Source of the DNA: Polycyclovorans sp. | GTDB lineage: Bacteria > Pseudomonadota > Gammaproteobacteria > Nevskiales > Nevskiaceae | DNA: 64,000 nucleotides | Direction of reading: 5' to 3' | Assembly: GCA_002706265.1 (NCBI GenBank) | Contig: PAKU01000012.1 | Span: 1-64,000, forward strand | Part shown: positions 35,272 to 44,505 of the stretch, one piece after another | Layout of the letters: each line of letters opens with the position of its first letter | Numbering within the stretch: the stretch's first letter is position 1 | The notes under the pieces: generated by a model | Seen by the model: only the letters and a program-made list of their open reading frames with translations | Databases searched by the model: none | Told to the model about the DNA's origin: nothing | Position numbers and translations under genes: made by a program

Positions 35272-36096
35272 GTGTCGGCTGAAGGGCCAAGACTGACCGT
35301 GGCGATGGCCTCCGACACCGGCCATCTGCGCCAGAACAACGAAGACGCCATGGCCATCGATGCCGCGCTGGGCCTGATCGTGCTGGCCGATGGCATGGGC
35401 GGCCACAATGCCGGCGAAGTCGCCTCGAATCTCGCCGTCAGTGCAGTGTGTACGGCGCTGGCCGCGGGCCACCCTGACCACGCTGACCACCCTGATCGCC
35501 CGGTCCAACTGGATCACGCGGACCCGCCGCCCGACCAGCGTCTGGTCGCCGCGATCCAGCGCGCCCACGGCGCAATCCACGCCCTGGCGCAGACCGGGCC
35601 GGCGTACACCGGCATGGGCACCACCCTGGTGGCGGCGCTGTTCAGTGCCCGGCAGGTGTGCGTTGCCCACGTGGGAGATTCACGGCTCTATCGCTTTCGC
35701 GACGGGTCGCTCACCGCCCTGACGCGCGATCACTCACTGCTCGAAGAAATGGTCGCCCACGGTCAGTACGCGCGTGAACAGGCGCGGCAGCTCGTCAAGA
35801 AAAACCTGCTCACCCGGGCGCTGGGCGTGGAGCCGGCGGTCGAGGTTGACGTGCAGGTGCTGGACACCGCCGCCGGCGACCTTTACCTGGCGTGCTCGGA
35901 CGGCCTGACCGACATGATCGACGACCCCGCCATCAGCGCCTGCCTGCAACGCGGGCAGCACCGCCCCCTGCAAGATCTGGCCGACGCACTCGTGCAGGCG
36001 GCCCTGATCGCGGGGGGACGCGACAACGTGTCGGTGGTGGTGGCGCGCCTCGGCAAGGCCAAGCCCTGGTATCAGCGGCTGCTGGAACAGCTTTGA
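35272..36096 (+). CDS. PP2C-family serine/threonine protein phosphatase
   Basis: 274 residues from GTG 35272. PP2C motifs are complete: NNEDAMAI, VLADGMGGHNAGEVAS (metal Asp), GMGTTLVAALF, AHVGDSRLYRFRDG, TRDHSLLEEMV, LYLACSDGLTDMI and GGRDNVSVVVA. A short His/Asp/Pro-rich insert near residues 62-85, encoded by near-repeated CTGACCAC DNA, is not a usual part of the family. No partner kinase gene is visible beside it. It sits alone between radA and alr. Confidence 0.92.
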   Translation: MSAEGPRLTVAMASDTGHLRQNNEDAMAIDAALGLIVLADGMGGHNAGEVASNLAVSAVCTALAAGHPDHADHPDRPVQLDHADPPPDQRLVAAIQRAHGAIHALAQTGPAYTGMGTTLVAALFSARQVCVAHVGDSRLYRFRDGSLTALTRDHSLLEEMVAHGQYAREQARQLVKKNLLTRALGVEPAVEVDVQVLDTAAGDLYLACSDGLTDMIDDPAISACLQRGQHRPLQDLADALVQAALIAGGRDNVSVVVARLGKAKPWYQRLLEQL

Positions 36097-36121
36097 ACCG
36101 CCGCGCCCGCGCGGGGCGCCC

Positions 36122-37210
36122 TCAGGGATTGCGGTGCTGAAAGCGCACCCGCTGGGTCAGCCCGCAGAACAACTCATAGACGATGGTGTTGGCCGCGGCA
36201 GCCAGATGCTCGGCGGGCAGACCCGGCCCCCAGATCTGCACGGTGGATCCGACCCTGGCGTGCGGCAGCGGCCGCAGATCGACGGTGATCATGTCCATCG
36301 ACACGCGCCCGGCCAGCGGCAGGCGCTGCCCCTGAATGCCCACCTCGGCCCGCGATGACACGGCACGCGGCAGGCCGTCGGCGTAGCCGATGGCGACCAC
36401 GCCCACCGGCATCCGCTCGGGACAGGTGAAATGGCGCCCGTAACCCAGGGTTTCGCCGGCCTCGAAGGTGCGTACCGCGATCAGGCGGCTTTCCACGGTC
36501 ATCGCCGGTTTCAGGCCCAGTTGCTCGGCCGGCAGGCCGCTGATCGGGCTGGCGCCGTACAGGGCAAGCCCCGGTCGCACCCAGTCGGCATGGGTCTGCG
36601 GCCAGCCCAGCAGGCCCGCCGAGTTGGCGATGGAGCGCGGCCCCGGCACGCCCTGCAGCGCGGCCGTGAAACGCGCCAACTGCTGGGTCGTGAACGGATC
36701 GTCAAGGTCGTCTGCACAGGCCAGATGGGTGATCCATCCGGCGAACTGCCAGCGCGGGTGATCGACCAGGGCCTGGCACAGGCGCGGCACGTCCTCGGGC
36801 GGAAAGCCCAGCCGGTGCATGCCGGTGTCGATCTTGAACCAGACGCGAATCTGCGCCGTGGGCCCCAGCGCGTGCAGCAGTTCGATCTGCCAATGGTCGT
36901 GCAGCACCACATCAAGCTGCTCGTAGACCGCCATCGCCGCTTCTTCGGCCGAGAGAATGCCTTCAAGCAGTGCCATTTGCCCGCCGACGTGCGCACGGCG
37001 CAGCACCAGCGCCTCCTCCATGCAGGCCACCGCCAGCGCATCGACGCCGGCCGCCATCAGCGTTCGCGCCACCGGCACCGCCCCATGACCATAAGCATCG
37101 GCCTTGACCGCCGCCATGATGCGCGCCTTGGGCGCCTTGGCCCGAACCTGTCCGAGGTTGTGACGGATCGCGCCCAGGTCCACCGTGGCCACCACCCGCG
37201 GGCTCACCAA
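36122..37210 (-). CDS. alr: Alanine racemase
   Basis: About 362 residues. PLP-binding Lys lies in MAAVKADAYGHGAVPVA and the catalytic Tyr lies in the second domain (GYADGLPRAVSS region). IANSAGLLGWPQTHADWVRPGLALYGASP and RVSMDMITVDL are typical. The start is TTG 37210 or GTG 37207; both overlap the dnaB stop, so the pair is coupled. It supplies D-Ala for peptidoglycan. Confidence 0.93.
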   Translation of the reverse strand: MVSPRVVATVDLGAIRHNLGQVRAKAPKARIMAAVKADAYGHGAVPVARTLMAAGVDALAVACMEEALVLRRAHVGGQMALLEGILSAEEAAMAVYEQLDVVLHDHWQIELLHALGPTAQIRVWFKIDTGMHRLGFPPEDVPRLCQALVDHPRWQFAGWITHLACADDLDDPFTTQQLARFTAALQGVPGPRSIANSAGLLGWPQTHADWVRPGLALYGASPISGLPAEQLGLKPAMTVESRLIAVRTFEAGETLGYGRHFTCPERMPVGVVAIGYADGLPRAVSSRAEVGIQGQRLPLAGRVSMDMITVDLRPLPHARVGSTVQIWGPGLPAEHLAAAANTIVYELFCGLTQRVRFQHRNP

Positions 37211-38595
37211 TCGCCCGCCTCCACCGACGGTGGCCCGGTGGGCGCCGCGTGGTCGGGCATCGCGTCGTGGGCCAGATTCTCGAAGCGCGTGTACTGGCCG
37301 AAGAACGCGGTCCGCACGGTGCCCAGGGCGCCGTTACGTTGCTTGGTGATGATGATTTCCGCGGTGCCCCGGTCGGGCGAGTCGGGTCGATACACCTCGT
37401 CGCGGTAGACGAACATGATCAGGTCGGCGTCCTGCTCGATGCCGCCGGACTCACGCAGGTCGCTCATCCGGGGCCGCTTGTTGTCGCGCTGCTCGACCCC
37501 GCGATTGAGCTGTGACAAGGCGATGACCGGCACTTCCAGTTCCTTGGCCAGTGACTTGAGACTGCGCGAGATTTCCGAGATTTCGTTGGTGCGATTGTCC
37601 TTGGTGCCGGGCACCTGCATCAGCTGGATGTAGTCGACGATCAGCAATTTGATGTCGTGGCGCTGCTTCATGCGCCGCGCGCGCGCGCGCAGCTCCAGCG
37701 GCGACAGGCCGCCGGTCTGGTCGATGTACAGCGGCGCTTCGCGAATCAGCCCGCCCTGGCTGACCAGGCGGTCCCAGTCACGATCTTCAAGCTGGCCGCT
37801 GCGCAGCCGGCCCATTTCAATCCGCGCGAACGACGACAGCAGACGAATGCCCAGCTGCTCGGCGGGCATTTCCATCGAGAACACGGCCACGGCCTTGCCT
37901 TCGTACATCACCGCGTGTTCGGCGATGTTCATGGCCAGCGAGGTTTTACCCATGGCCGGGCGGCCGGCAAGAATCACCAGATCGCCGGCATGCAGCCCGG
38001 TGGTGATGGCGTCGAGATCGCGGAAGCCGGTGGCCAGCCCGGCAACGCTGCCTTCGTTGGCGCGCAGCAGTTCGATGCGCTGCTCGACGCGCGCCATGAC
38101 CGTCTGCATGTCGAAGTAGCTGGTGCTGGCGTGCTCGGCGCGGTTGCGAATGGCGAAGACCTTCTGCTCGGCAAGGTCGATCAGCTCGCCGGGCTCGCGG
38201 CCTTCGGGGCGAAACGCGAGATCGGCAATCTCGCCGCCGGCCGTGACCAGGCTGCGCAGCACGGCCCGCTCGCGAACGATGTCGGCGTAGGCCACCACGT
38301 TGGCCGCGCTGGGCGTGTCGTTGGCCAGGGTGCCGAGGTAGAGCAGCCCGCCCACCGCCTCGATCTGCCCGCGTTGGCGCAGGTGCTCGCTCAGCGTCAC
38401 CACGTCACAGGGCCGGCTGGCGTTTACCAGATCGGCAATTGCGCGAAAGATGAGCTGATGATCTTCGCGATAGAAATCATCGGTGCCCAGCCGGTCGGCA
38501 ATGTCGTTCCAGCAACGGTTGTCCAGCATCAGGCCACCCAGCACCGATTGTTCGGCCTCGATGGAATACGGCGGTAGCTTGGGGTCAGCGGCCAT
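37204..38595 (-). CDS. dnaB: Replicative DNA helicase DnaB
   Basis: 463 residues. The N-terminal domain begins LPPYSIEAEQSVLGGLMLD; the C-terminal RecA-like ATPase has Walker A AGRPAMGKTSLAMN near residue 215, DYIQLM as Walker B, and LSQLNRGVEQRDNKRPRMSDLRESGGIEQDADLIMF near 390 (motif H4). It is the ring helicase of the replication fork. It has its own start after the ribosomal-protein terminator and is followed directly by alr. Confidence 0.97.
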   Translation of the reverse strand: MAADPKLPPYSIEAEQSVLGGLMLDNRCWNDIADRLGTDDFYREDHQLIFRAIADLVNASRPCDVVTLSEHLRQRGQIEAVGGLLYLGTLANDTPSAANVVAYADIVRERAVLRSLVTAGGEIADLAFRPEGREPGELIDLAEQKVFAIRNRAEHASTSYFDMQTVMARVEQRIELLRANEGSVAGLATGFRDLDAITTGLHAGDLVILAGRPAMGKTSLAMNIAEHAVMYEGKAVAVFSMEMPAEQLGIRLLSSFARIEMGRLRSGQLEDRDWDRLVSQGGLIREAPLYIDQTGGLSPLELRARARRMKQRHDIKLLIVDYIQLMQVPGTKDNRTNEISEISRSLKSLAKELEVPVIALSQLNRGVEQRDNKRPRMSDLRESGGIEQDADLIMFVYRDEVYRPDSPDRGTAEIIITKQRNGALGTVRTAFFGQYTRFENLAHDAMPDHAAPTGPPSVEAGDW

Positions 38596-38623
38596 CAGTC
38601 ACTTTTGTTGATCGCCATTCATG

Positions 38624-38649
38624 AAAAAGCCCGCTGTCACCAGCGGGCT
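38624..38649 (-). terminator. Intrinsic terminator after rplI
   Basis: Perfect 9-bp stem AGCCCGCTG / CAGCGGGCT with a 4-base loop; on the minus strand it is followed by five T residues. It ends the rpsF-rpsR-rplI transcript 31 bp after the rplI stop. Confidence 0.88.
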
Positions 38650-38679
38650 CAAAGTGTAGGCCATGCAGCGCCGTGTCTA

Positions 38680-39144
38680 TCAGTCGTCGTTCTGCGCGGC
38701 GCGCTTGGACTCGACCACCACGGTGATGCTGGTTTCGACTTCTGAATGCAGCGAAATGGCGATGTCGAAGCGGCCGATCTCGCGGATCGGCGTCGGCATC
38801 ACGATTTCATTGCGCTCGATGTCGAGGCCGGCTTCATTGGCAGCGTCCAGCACTTCGCTGACGTTGACCGAGCCATAAAGCTTGCCTTCTTCAGACGCCA
38901 GCACCTTGATGTTGAGCACCTGGCCGGCAATCTTTTCGGCGCGAATCTTGGCGGCATTCACGCTTTCGGCGGCGCGCTTGGTCAGCTCGGTTTTACGCGC
39001 TTCGAACACGGCACGGTTGGCATCGGTTGCCGGCAGCGCCTTGCCCTGCGGCAGCAGGAAGTTGCGGCCATAGCCGGGCTTGACCTTGACGGTCTCGCCC
39101 ATGTCGCCCAGACGGCGGATTTTCTCTAGCAGAATCACATCCAT
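38680..39144 (-). CDS. rplI: Large ribosomal subunit protein bL9
   Basis: 154 residues. It begins MDVILLEKIRRLGDMGETVKVKPGYGRNFL, the bL9 signature, with the long connecting helix and a C-terminal domain (EGKLYGSVNVSEVLDA). Third gene of the rpsF-rpsR-rplI operon, 12 bp after rpsR, followed by a terminator. Confidence 0.97.
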   Translation of the reverse strand: MDVILLEKIRRLGDMGETVKVKPGYGRNFLLPQGKALPATDANRAVFEARKTELTKRAAESVNAAKIRAEKIAGQVLNIKVLASEEGKLYGSVNVSEVLDAANEAGLDIERNEIVMPTPIREIGRFDIAISLHSEVETSITVVVESKRAAQNDD

Positions 39145-39156
39145 GGGTCAGGCCTC

Positions 39157-39384
39157 TTACTCGTGCTTGTCGGTGTACGGCAGCAGGGCCAGAAAACGCG
39201 CGCGTTTGATCGCCGTGTTGAGCTGGCGCTGGTAGCGCGACTTGGTGCCGGTGATACGGGCCGGAATGATTTTGCCGTTCTCACCCACGAACTGCTTGAG
39301 GGTGACCAGGTCCTTGTAATCGATCTGCTCGATGCCTTCGGACGTGAACTTGCAGGATTTCTTACGACGGAAAAAAGTGCGCAT
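39157..39384 (-). CDS. rpsR: Small ribosomal subunit protein bS18
   Basis: 75 residues; basic N-terminus and the diagnostic [24 protein letters not shown] and [24 protein letters not shown]. It sits between rpsF and rplI. It abuts rpsF by 2 bp, so no priB lies between them. Confidence 0.97.
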   Translation of the reverse strand: MRTFFRRKKSCKFTSEGIEQIDYKDLVTLKQFVGENGKIIPARITGTKSRYQRQLNTAIKRARFLALLPYTDKHE

Positions 39385-39386
39385 GA

Positions 39387-39809
39387 TCAGGCCTCGGTGT
39401 TGGAGTCGGCGTTTTCTTCGGCATCAGACTCAGTCTCTGCCTCGGCCGCGCGACGGTTGGGACGATCTGCCGAACCGCGCTTCTCTTCTTCCTGATCCTT
39501 GAACAGCGGTGACGGCACGGTGACGGCGTCGTCCTTGCGCACAATCAGGCGACGCAGCACGGCGTCGTTGAATTTGAAGGCATTTTCGAGTTCGGCCAGG
39601 GCTTCGCCGGTGCACTCGATGTTGATCAGCGCGTAGTGCGCCTTGTGCAGATCGTTGATGACGTAGGCCAGCGGACGGCGGCCCCAGTCTTCAACCCGAT
39701 GAACCTTGCCATTGGCGGTTTCGACGATGCTGCGATAACGCTCGATCATGGCGGGCACCTGATCAGACTGATCAGGGTGCACCATGAAAACGATTTCATA
39801 GTGACGCAT
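39387..39809 (-). CDS. rpsF: Small ribosomal subunit protein bS6
   Basis: 140 residues from ATG 39809 with AAGGAG 6 bases upstream. Typical start [21 protein letters not shown] and [25 protein letters not shown] Glu/Asp-rich C-terminal tail of about 40 residues is longer than in many species. It pairs with bS18 on the platform of the 30S subunit and opens the operon. Confidence 0.96.
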   Translation of the reverse strand: MRHYEIVFMVHPDQSDQVPAMIERYRSIVETANGKVHRVEDWGRRPLAYVINDLHKAHYALINIECTGEALAELENAFKFNDAVLRRLIVRKDDAVTVPSPLFKDQEEEKRGSADRPNRRAAEAETESDAEENADSNTEA

Positions 39810-39845
39810 ACAAACTCCTTGTGAACACGCATCGATCGACGCGCG

Positions 39846-39870
39846 GCCCCCCACAGGATTGTGGTGGGGC
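39846..39870 (-). promoter_or_regulatory. Hairpin in the rpsF leader, candidate S6:S18 autoregulatory element
   Basis: In the 5' leader, 37 bases before the start codon, GCCCC and CCAC pair with GTGG and GGGGC, with one bulged base, around an AATCCT loop (minus-strand sense). S6:S18 leaders elsewhere use such a bulged hairpin to mimic 16S rRNA. I cannot verify the conserved CCG contact, so the assignment is tentative. Confidence 0.3.
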
Positions 39871-39966
39871 AAGTGAACCTCTTGCGCCGCTGGGCGAAAA
39901 AGGGCGCGAATTATGGCGGGCCACCGCTGGCGGCGCAAGCTGTGGCCGAATCCGCAGCCATAGGCG

Positions 39967-40704
39967 TCAACGGCGGCTGCGTTGCCGCACCACTTCAAAC
40001 AGGCACACGGCGGTGGCAACCGACACGTTGAGGCTTTCGACCTTGCCGACCATGGGAATCTTGACCAGGTGATCACAGTGTTCGCGGGTGAGGCGGCGCA
40101 TGCCCTCGCCCTCGGCGCCCATCACCAGCACCGTGGGGCCGCGAAAATCGGCATCGAACACGCTGACGGTGGCTTCGCCCGCCAGGCCGGTGATCCAGTA
40201 TCCCAGCGTCTGCAGACGCTCCAGAGTGCGCGACAGGTTGGTGACCGCAATCACCGGCAGCCGCTCGGCGCTGCCCGCTGCCGACTTGCGTGCGACGGCG
40301 GTCAGCGACGCACTTCGGTCGCGGGGAATGATCACCGCGTCGACACCCGCGGCTTCGGCGGTGCGCAGGCAGGCACCGAGGTTGTGCGGGTCCTGCACGC
40401 CGTCCAGCGCCAGCAGCAGGCGCTCGGGCGTGGCGGGCCGGTACAGCGCGTCTTCACCGACGAACGGCTGCGGCGCCAGTTCGGCGACGACGCCCTGATG
40501 GCGCAGGCCGGGACACTTCAGATCCAGCTCGCCACGCCCGAGGCGCGCGACCGGCACCTGGTGGGTTTGTGCGGCCGCCAGAATGCGTCGGGCGCGCTCA
40601 TCCTGGCGGCTGTCGAGCAGCCAGATTTGACGGGGTTTTTCGGCGCCATCGTCCAGCGCGGCCTGCACGGCATGAAAGCCGCCAATCAGTAGGGCATCAC
40701 TCAT
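39967..40704 (-). CDS. rlmB: 23S rRNA (guanosine-2251-2'-O)-methyltransferase RlmB
   Basis: 245 residues from ATG 40704 ([17 protein letters not shown]). The N-terminal L30e-like substrate domain is followed by a SPOUT domain with [39 protein letters not shown] and [22 protein letters not shown]. It methylates G2251 in the P loop of 23S rRNA. Its 5' side is bounded by the terminator of the OmpA-like gene; its position upstream of rpsF on the same strand is common in betaproteobacteria. Confidence 0.95.
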   Translation of the reverse strand: MSDALLIGGFHAVQAALDDGAEKPRQIWLLDSRQDERARRILAAAQTHQVPVARLGRGELDLKCPGLRHQGVVAELAPQPFVGEDALYRPATPERLLLALDGVQDPHNLGACLRTAEAAGVDAVIIPRDRSASLTAVARKSAAGSAERLPVIAVTNLSRTLERLQTLGYWITGLAGEATVSVFDADFRGPTVLVMGAEGEGMRRLTREHCDHLVKIPMVGKVESLNVSVATAVCLFEVVRQRSRR

Positions 40705-40761
40705 GGCGCGGAGTGTACGAAAAGCCTTGCATCCGCAACGGCCCCTTTGGCTACGGCCATG

Positions 40762-40790
40762 AAAAAAGCCGACGGCGGGCGTCGGCTTTT
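40762..40790 (-). terminator. Intrinsic terminator after the OmpA-like gene
   Basis: An 8-bp perfect stem AAGCCGAC / GTCGGCTT with a 7-base loop is flanked by A6 on the left and T4 on the right, so on the minus strand a six-T tract follows. It lies 20 bp after the OmpA-like stop. Confidence 0.9.
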
Positions 40791-40810
40791 GCTTGCTGCG
40801 GCGGGCGGGT

Positions 40811-41506
40811 TTACACCCCGCCGAGATTCGGCGGCGGCGTGTAGGCCGCGTTCTCGTTGCCTTCGATAATCGGCTTGAGAACGATGTCAACGCGGCGGTT
40901 GCGGGCTTCCTTGACGTTGTCGGCCGTTGGCACCAGCAGCTCGCGCTCGCCACGGCCTTCCTGACGGATGCGTGCGGCAAGCACGCCTTGCCCGGTCAGC
41001 ACCGAACCGACACTGGCGGCGCGGCGCTCCGACAGGCTCTGGTTGGTCTGCGCGCTGCCCGTGGTGTCGGTGTGCCCGACCACGTGAATCACGGTGCTTT
41101 CGTAGTCCTGCAGCACGGTTGCGATCTTGTTGAAGGTGGTGAGCGCCTCCGGCTTCAGGGTGGCGCTGCCGGTGTCGAAGCTCACGTCACTGGCGATGCC
41201 GATCTTGATCGATCCGTCAGACAACTTGATGATCTGCAGTTCGTTGCGCTTGGCCTCTTCAGCCAGCTGCTTTTCAAGCTCGCGACGCTGCCGGTCCATG
41301 TAGTTGCCCGCTGCGCCGCCGGCGATGGCCCCGACGGCAGCGCCGATATACCGGCCTTTGTCGCCATCGACTTGATGCCCCAGAACGCCACCCACCACGG
41401 CGCCGATGCCTGCACCCAGCTTGGTGTTGCGGTTGGGGTCGTTGGCACAGCCGGCGACCGTGAGGGCGGTGGCCGTTGCCATGGCAATGAGGGTCAATCT
41501 TTTCAT
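40811..41506 (-). CDS. OmpA-family lipoprotein (YiaD-like)
   Basis: 231 residues. A lipoprotein signal ends in TVAGC (Cys20). A Gly-rich glycine-zipper segment (GAGIGAVVGGVLGHQVD, YIGAAVGAIAGGAAG) likely inserts in the membrane; then an OmpA C-terminal peptidoglycan-binding domain (IGIASDVSFDTGSATLKPEA, HVVGHTDTTGSAQTNQSLSERRA, NRRVDIVLKP). It overlaps rnr by 4 bp and ends at an intrinsic terminator. Confidence 0.92.
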   Translation of the reverse strand: MKRLTLIAMATATALTVAGCANDPNRNTKLGAGIGAVVGGVLGHQVDGDKGRYIGAAVGAIAGGAAGNYMDRQRRELEKQLAEEAKRNELQIIKLSDGSIKIGIASDVSFDTGSATLKPEALTTFNKIATVLQDYESTVIHVVGHTDTTGSAQTNQSLSERRAASVGSVLTGQGVLAARIRQEGRGERELLVPTADNVKEARNRRVDIVLKPIIEGNENAAYTPPPNLGGV

Positions 41507-43902
41507 TTTCGTGTCCTTTTCCCAGGTTTGGATGACGATGATGGTGTGGATTTCGGCCTGCGCGACGCCTTTGATTCTGAGGTGCCCCGTGCGCGCCCTT
41601 CCGACTGGCGCGATTGTGGGCCGCGCCTGTTAACCGGCTCTGAACTGCCGCCGCCCACCAGTTCAAGGTCGATTTTGCGCTCGTCCAGCCCGACACGCAC
41701 CACCCTGACCTGTACCGGCTGCCCCAACGAGTACACCTGATTGCTGCGGCTGCCGACCAGACGCTGCCGCGTGGGGTCGAACTCGTAATAGTCGTTCTTG
41801 AGGCCCGAAACGTGCACCAGGCCGTCGATGAACAGGCCGTCCAGCGACACGAACAGACCAAAGCTCGCCACGCTGGCCACGCGCCCTTCGAAAATTTCAC
41901 CCACGCGATTCTGCATGAACTCGCACTTCAGCCAGTTGGCGACATCACGGGTTGCCTCGTCGGCGCGGCGTTCGGTCATCGAGCAATGGGTGCCGGCGGC
42001 GGCCAGCGTGCTGTCGTTGTAAGGCGCCTCACCCGCGCGCTTCTTGGGCAGCAGCGCGTGCTTGATGGCGCGGTGCAGGATCAGGTCGGGGTAGCGACGA
42101 ATGGGGCTGGTGAAATGGGCGTAGTGCGTCAGGGCCAAGCCGAAGTGGCCACTGTTGCCGGGGTCGTACTTGGCCTGCATCAACGAGCGCAGCATCAGCA
42201 TCTGCAACACCGGCGCGTCTTCGCGTTCGCGGGTCTGGGCGAGCATTTCGGCGTAATCGATGGCGTCGGGTTCAGAGCCGCCCCCCAGCGCCACGCCACG
42301 CGCCGCCAGAATCTCGCGCAGCGCGGTGATCTTCATCGGATCAGGGCGTTGGTGGATGCGATACAGCGCCGGCGACTTTTTGGCCTCGACAAACTTCGCC
42401 GCCTCGACGTTGGCGGCAATCATGCATTCCTCGACCATGCGATGCGCGCGGGTGCGCTGCACCGGCACGATGGCCTCGATCTTGCGCTCGTCAGAAAAAA
42501 TGATGCGCGTCTCGCTGCCTTCGAAATCGATCGCCCCGCGCCGTGTGCGGGCCGCAAACAGCGCCTCGAAACAGTTGCCGAGCGACTGCAGATCCTTGAG
42601 CCGGTCACCCAGCACCTTGCCGGCCTCGCCCTTGGGATCGGCCAGCCCGTCGGCCACCTGCTCGTAGATCAGCCGGGCGTGTGAGCGCATCACCGCCGGG
42701 TAGAACTTGGCGCCAGAAACCTCGCCGTTGTTCGACACCTTCATCTCGCAGACCATGCACAGCCGGTCCACGTCCGGGTTGAGCGAGCACAGTCCGTTCG
42801 ACAGTTTCTCGGGCAACATCGGAATCACCTGCCTCGGGAAATACACCGAGTTGCCGCGGGCGTAGGCCTCGGTGTCGAGCGCGGTGCCCGGTTTGACGTA
42901 GGCACTCACGTCGGCAATGGCCACCCACAGCGTCCAGCCCATGAGGCGACGCTTGGCAAAAATCGCGTCGTCGAAATCGCGTGCGTCGGCGCCGTCTATG
43001 GTCACCAGCGGCAGGTCGCGCAGGTCTTTGCGGCCTTCAATGTCCTGGGGCTGTACCTGGTCGGGAATCTTCGCCGCCTCGGCGATGACGGCCGCGGGCC
43101 ATTCGTGCGGCAGGTTGTGCGCCCGCAGTGCCACTTCAATCTCCATGCCCGGCGCCAGATGTTCACCCAGAATTTCGGTGATCTTGCCCACCGGCAAGGT
43201 TCGGCGCCCCGGCGGCGCAACGATCTCGGCGACCACCATCTGCCCATGCCGCGCCTTGCCCAGCGCATCTTCGGGAATCAGGATGTCGTGCTGCGCACGC
43301 GGCGCATCGGGAATGACATAAGCCACGCCCTGATCCACATGCAGCCGGCCGACCATGCTGCGGCTGGCGCGCTCCAGCACCTCGACCACCGAGCCCTCGG
43401 TGCGGCCGCGCTCGTCAACCCGCACCGGGCGCACCAGCACCCGGTCACCGTTCATCAACTCGCGCATCTGCCGCGGCGGCAGGAACAGGTCATCGCCGCC
43501 GGCATCGGGCAACAAAAACCCGAACCCGTCTCGGTGCGCCTGCACCCGGCCGGCGACCAGGTGCATGGCCTCCACCGGGCCAAAGGCACCGCGCCGGTTC
43601 TGCACCAACTGGCCATCACGGCACATGGCGCCCAGCCGCTTGCCCAGCGCTTCTTGCTGGCTGAGCTTGCTCAGATCGAAGTGGCCGATCAACTGATCGA
43701 CCGTCATCGGGCCGCTGCCCGCCTTCAGCACCGACAGAATCAGCTCACGGCTGGGAATGGGATCTTCGTAACGGGTCTGCTCATCGGCGAAGGCGCGATC
43801 TTTCGCCTGCCAATTGGCCTGCGGGCTGCCGCTGCGACCCGACGATTTGGTAGACCGGCTGGCGCGACCCGCGCCGCTGGATTGGGGTGGTTTCTTATTC
43901 AT
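41503..43902 (-). CDS. rnr: Ribonuclease R
   Basis: 799 residues. Order: helix-turn-helix-like N-terminus (SVLKAGSGPMTVDQLIGHF), cold-shock domains, the RNB catalytic domain with DGADARDFDDAIFAKR (active Asp cluster), and a C-terminal S1 domain (GEIFEGRVASVASFGLFVSLDGLFIDGLVHVS) with a basic Ser/Lys tail. It is a 3'-5' exoribonuclease acting on structured RNA. It is co-directional and coupled with the downstream lipoprotein gene. Confidence 0.96.
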   Translation of the reverse strand: MNKKPPQSSGAGRASRSTKSSGRSGSPQANWQAKDRAFADEQTRYEDPIPSRELILSVLKAGSGPMTVDQLIGHFDLSKLSQQEALGKRLGAMCRDGQLVQNRRGAFGPVEAMHLVAGRVQAHRDGFGFLLPDAGGDDLFLPPRQMRELMNGDRVLVRPVRVDERGRTEGSVVEVLERASRSMVGRLHVDQGVAYVIPDAPRAQHDILIPEDALGKARHGQMVVAEIVAPPGRRTLPVGKITEILGEHLAPGMEIEVALRAHNLPHEWPAAVIAEAAKIPDQVQPQDIEGRKDLRDLPLVTIDGADARDFDDAIFAKRRLMGWTLWVAIADVSAYVKPGTALDTEAYARGNSVYFPRQVIPMLPEKLSNGLCSLNPDVDRLCMVCEMKVSNNGEVSGAKFYPAVMRSHARLIYEQVADGLADPKGEAGKVLGDRLKDLQSLGNCFEALFAARTRRGAIDFEGSETRIIFSDERKIEAIVPVQRTRAHRMVEECMIAANVEAAKFVEAKKSPALYRIHQRPDPMKITALREILAARGVALGGGSEPDAIDYAEMLAQTREREDAPVLQMLMLRSLMQAKYDPGNSGHFGLALTHYAHFTSPIRRYPDLILHRAIKHALLPKKRAGEAPYNDSTLAAAGTHCSMTERRADEATRDVANWLKCEFMQNRVGEIFEGRVASVASFGLFVSLDGLFIDGLVHVSGLKNDYYEFDPTRQRLVGSRSNQVYSLGQPVQVRVVRVGLDERKIDLELVGGGSSEPVNRRGPQSRQSEGRARGTSESKASRRPKSTPSSSSKPGKRTRK

Positions 43903-43930
43903 TGACTTTTATTTGGGTGATGGGCACTAT
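43902..43930 (+). promoter_or_regulatory. Possible tRNA-Leu promoter
   Basis: A -35 box TTGACT (43902-43907) and a weak -10 box CACTAT (43925-43930) are 17 bp apart, about 41 bp before the mature tRNA-Leu 5' end. Confidence 0.4.
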
Positions 43931-43971
43931 TCGCGCCCGGTTGGCATGCTGTAGCCCCCCGGACTGACTTG

Positions 43972-44056
43972 GCCGAGATGGCGGAATTGGTAGACGCACT
44001 GCTTTCAGGTAGCAGCGGGTAAAACCGTGGAGGTTCGAGTCCTCTTCTCGGCACCA
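43972..44056 (+). tRNA. tRNA-Leu(CAG)
   Basis: An 85-base class II tRNA with encoded CCA. The acceptor stem is GCCGAGA / TCTCGGC, the D-loop is AATTGGTAGACGC, the anticodon loop TTCAGGT reads CAG, there is a long variable arm, and the T-loop is GGTTCGAGTCC. Its 3' end is not duplicated elsewhere in the window. Confidence 0.96.
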
Positions 44057-44066
44057 AGTCAACAAC

Positions 44067-44090
44067 AAAATCAATCACTTAATTGATTTT
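44067..44090 (+). repeat. Inverted repeat just after tRNA-Leu
   Basis: Nine-bp arms AAAATCAAT / ATTGATTTT around a 6-base loop, 10 bp downstream of the tRNA 3' end. AU-rich; probably part of the tRNA transcript's 3' trailer. Confidence 0.45.
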
Positions 44091-44124
44091 GGCGCGTCGT
44101 TGGCGCAATCGCAGTCAAACAGGT

Positions 44125-44152
44125 GGCCCGCGCAACGCGGGCCTTCTTGTTT
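44125..44152 (+). terminator. Intrinsic terminator of tRNA-Leu
   Basis: Perfect 8-bp stem GGCCCGCG / CGCGGGCC with a 3-base loop and a T-rich tail (TTCTTGTTT). Confidence 0.7.
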
Positions 44153-44276
44153 CTGGGGTTCGGACTCAAATTCATCGCGTCCATTATGGACCCAGGCCCG
44201 CGCGGCGGCCAGCGATGCTGCACTACCCCACCTGCCCGGGACCGATTCGATGCTGGCTCGAGTCCCCCTCGAACAC

Positions 44277-44303
44277 AAAAAAGCCCCCGGAACCCGGAGG
44301 CTT
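44277..44303 (-). terminator. Intrinsic terminator, probably the ancestral tRNA-Val terminator
   Basis: The stem AAGCC-CCGG / CCGG-GGCTT with one mismatch is followed on the minus strand by a six-T tract. It lies 12 bp from the left att-like repeat, where the original 3' flank of tRNA-Val would be found if the hsd island inserted at the tRNA 3' end. It can also stop transcripts from hsdR. The rest of the gene-free stretch 44057-44505 holds the tRNA-Leu terminator, the att-like site, and nothing else I can identify. Confidence 0.65.
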
Positions 44304-44314
44304 GTTTGTGCATC

Positions 44315-44330
44315 TTGGCAGGCGCGATTG
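44315..44330. repeat. Left att-like repeat of the hsd island
   Basis: TTGGCAGGCGCGATTG matches the 3' end of tRNA-Val (55089-55104, TTGGTAGGCGCGATTG) at 15 of 16 positions. Same orientation, about 10.8 kb apart, enclosing the whole restriction-modification island. Confidence 0.7.
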
Positions 44331-44505
44331 CTTTGGAACAGGTCTGTCAACTATCTGTTTTATCTATATTTTTCATGTCCCTGGGCCACAAGTTACCCCA
44401 ATAGTTACCCGGCCCGATATTTCGGAAATTCCGTCCGAGTTTCCGAGGAACGGTCGGTCAGCCGGCTTACCGACACGACTGATCGCGCAACGAGAACGCT
44501 CAGCA

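Noticed and set aside
43972-44090. tRNA-Leu as the integration site of the hsd island
   Set aside because: I find no second copy of the tRNA-Leu 3' end in the window, while the tRNA-Val 3' end is duplicated at 44315.
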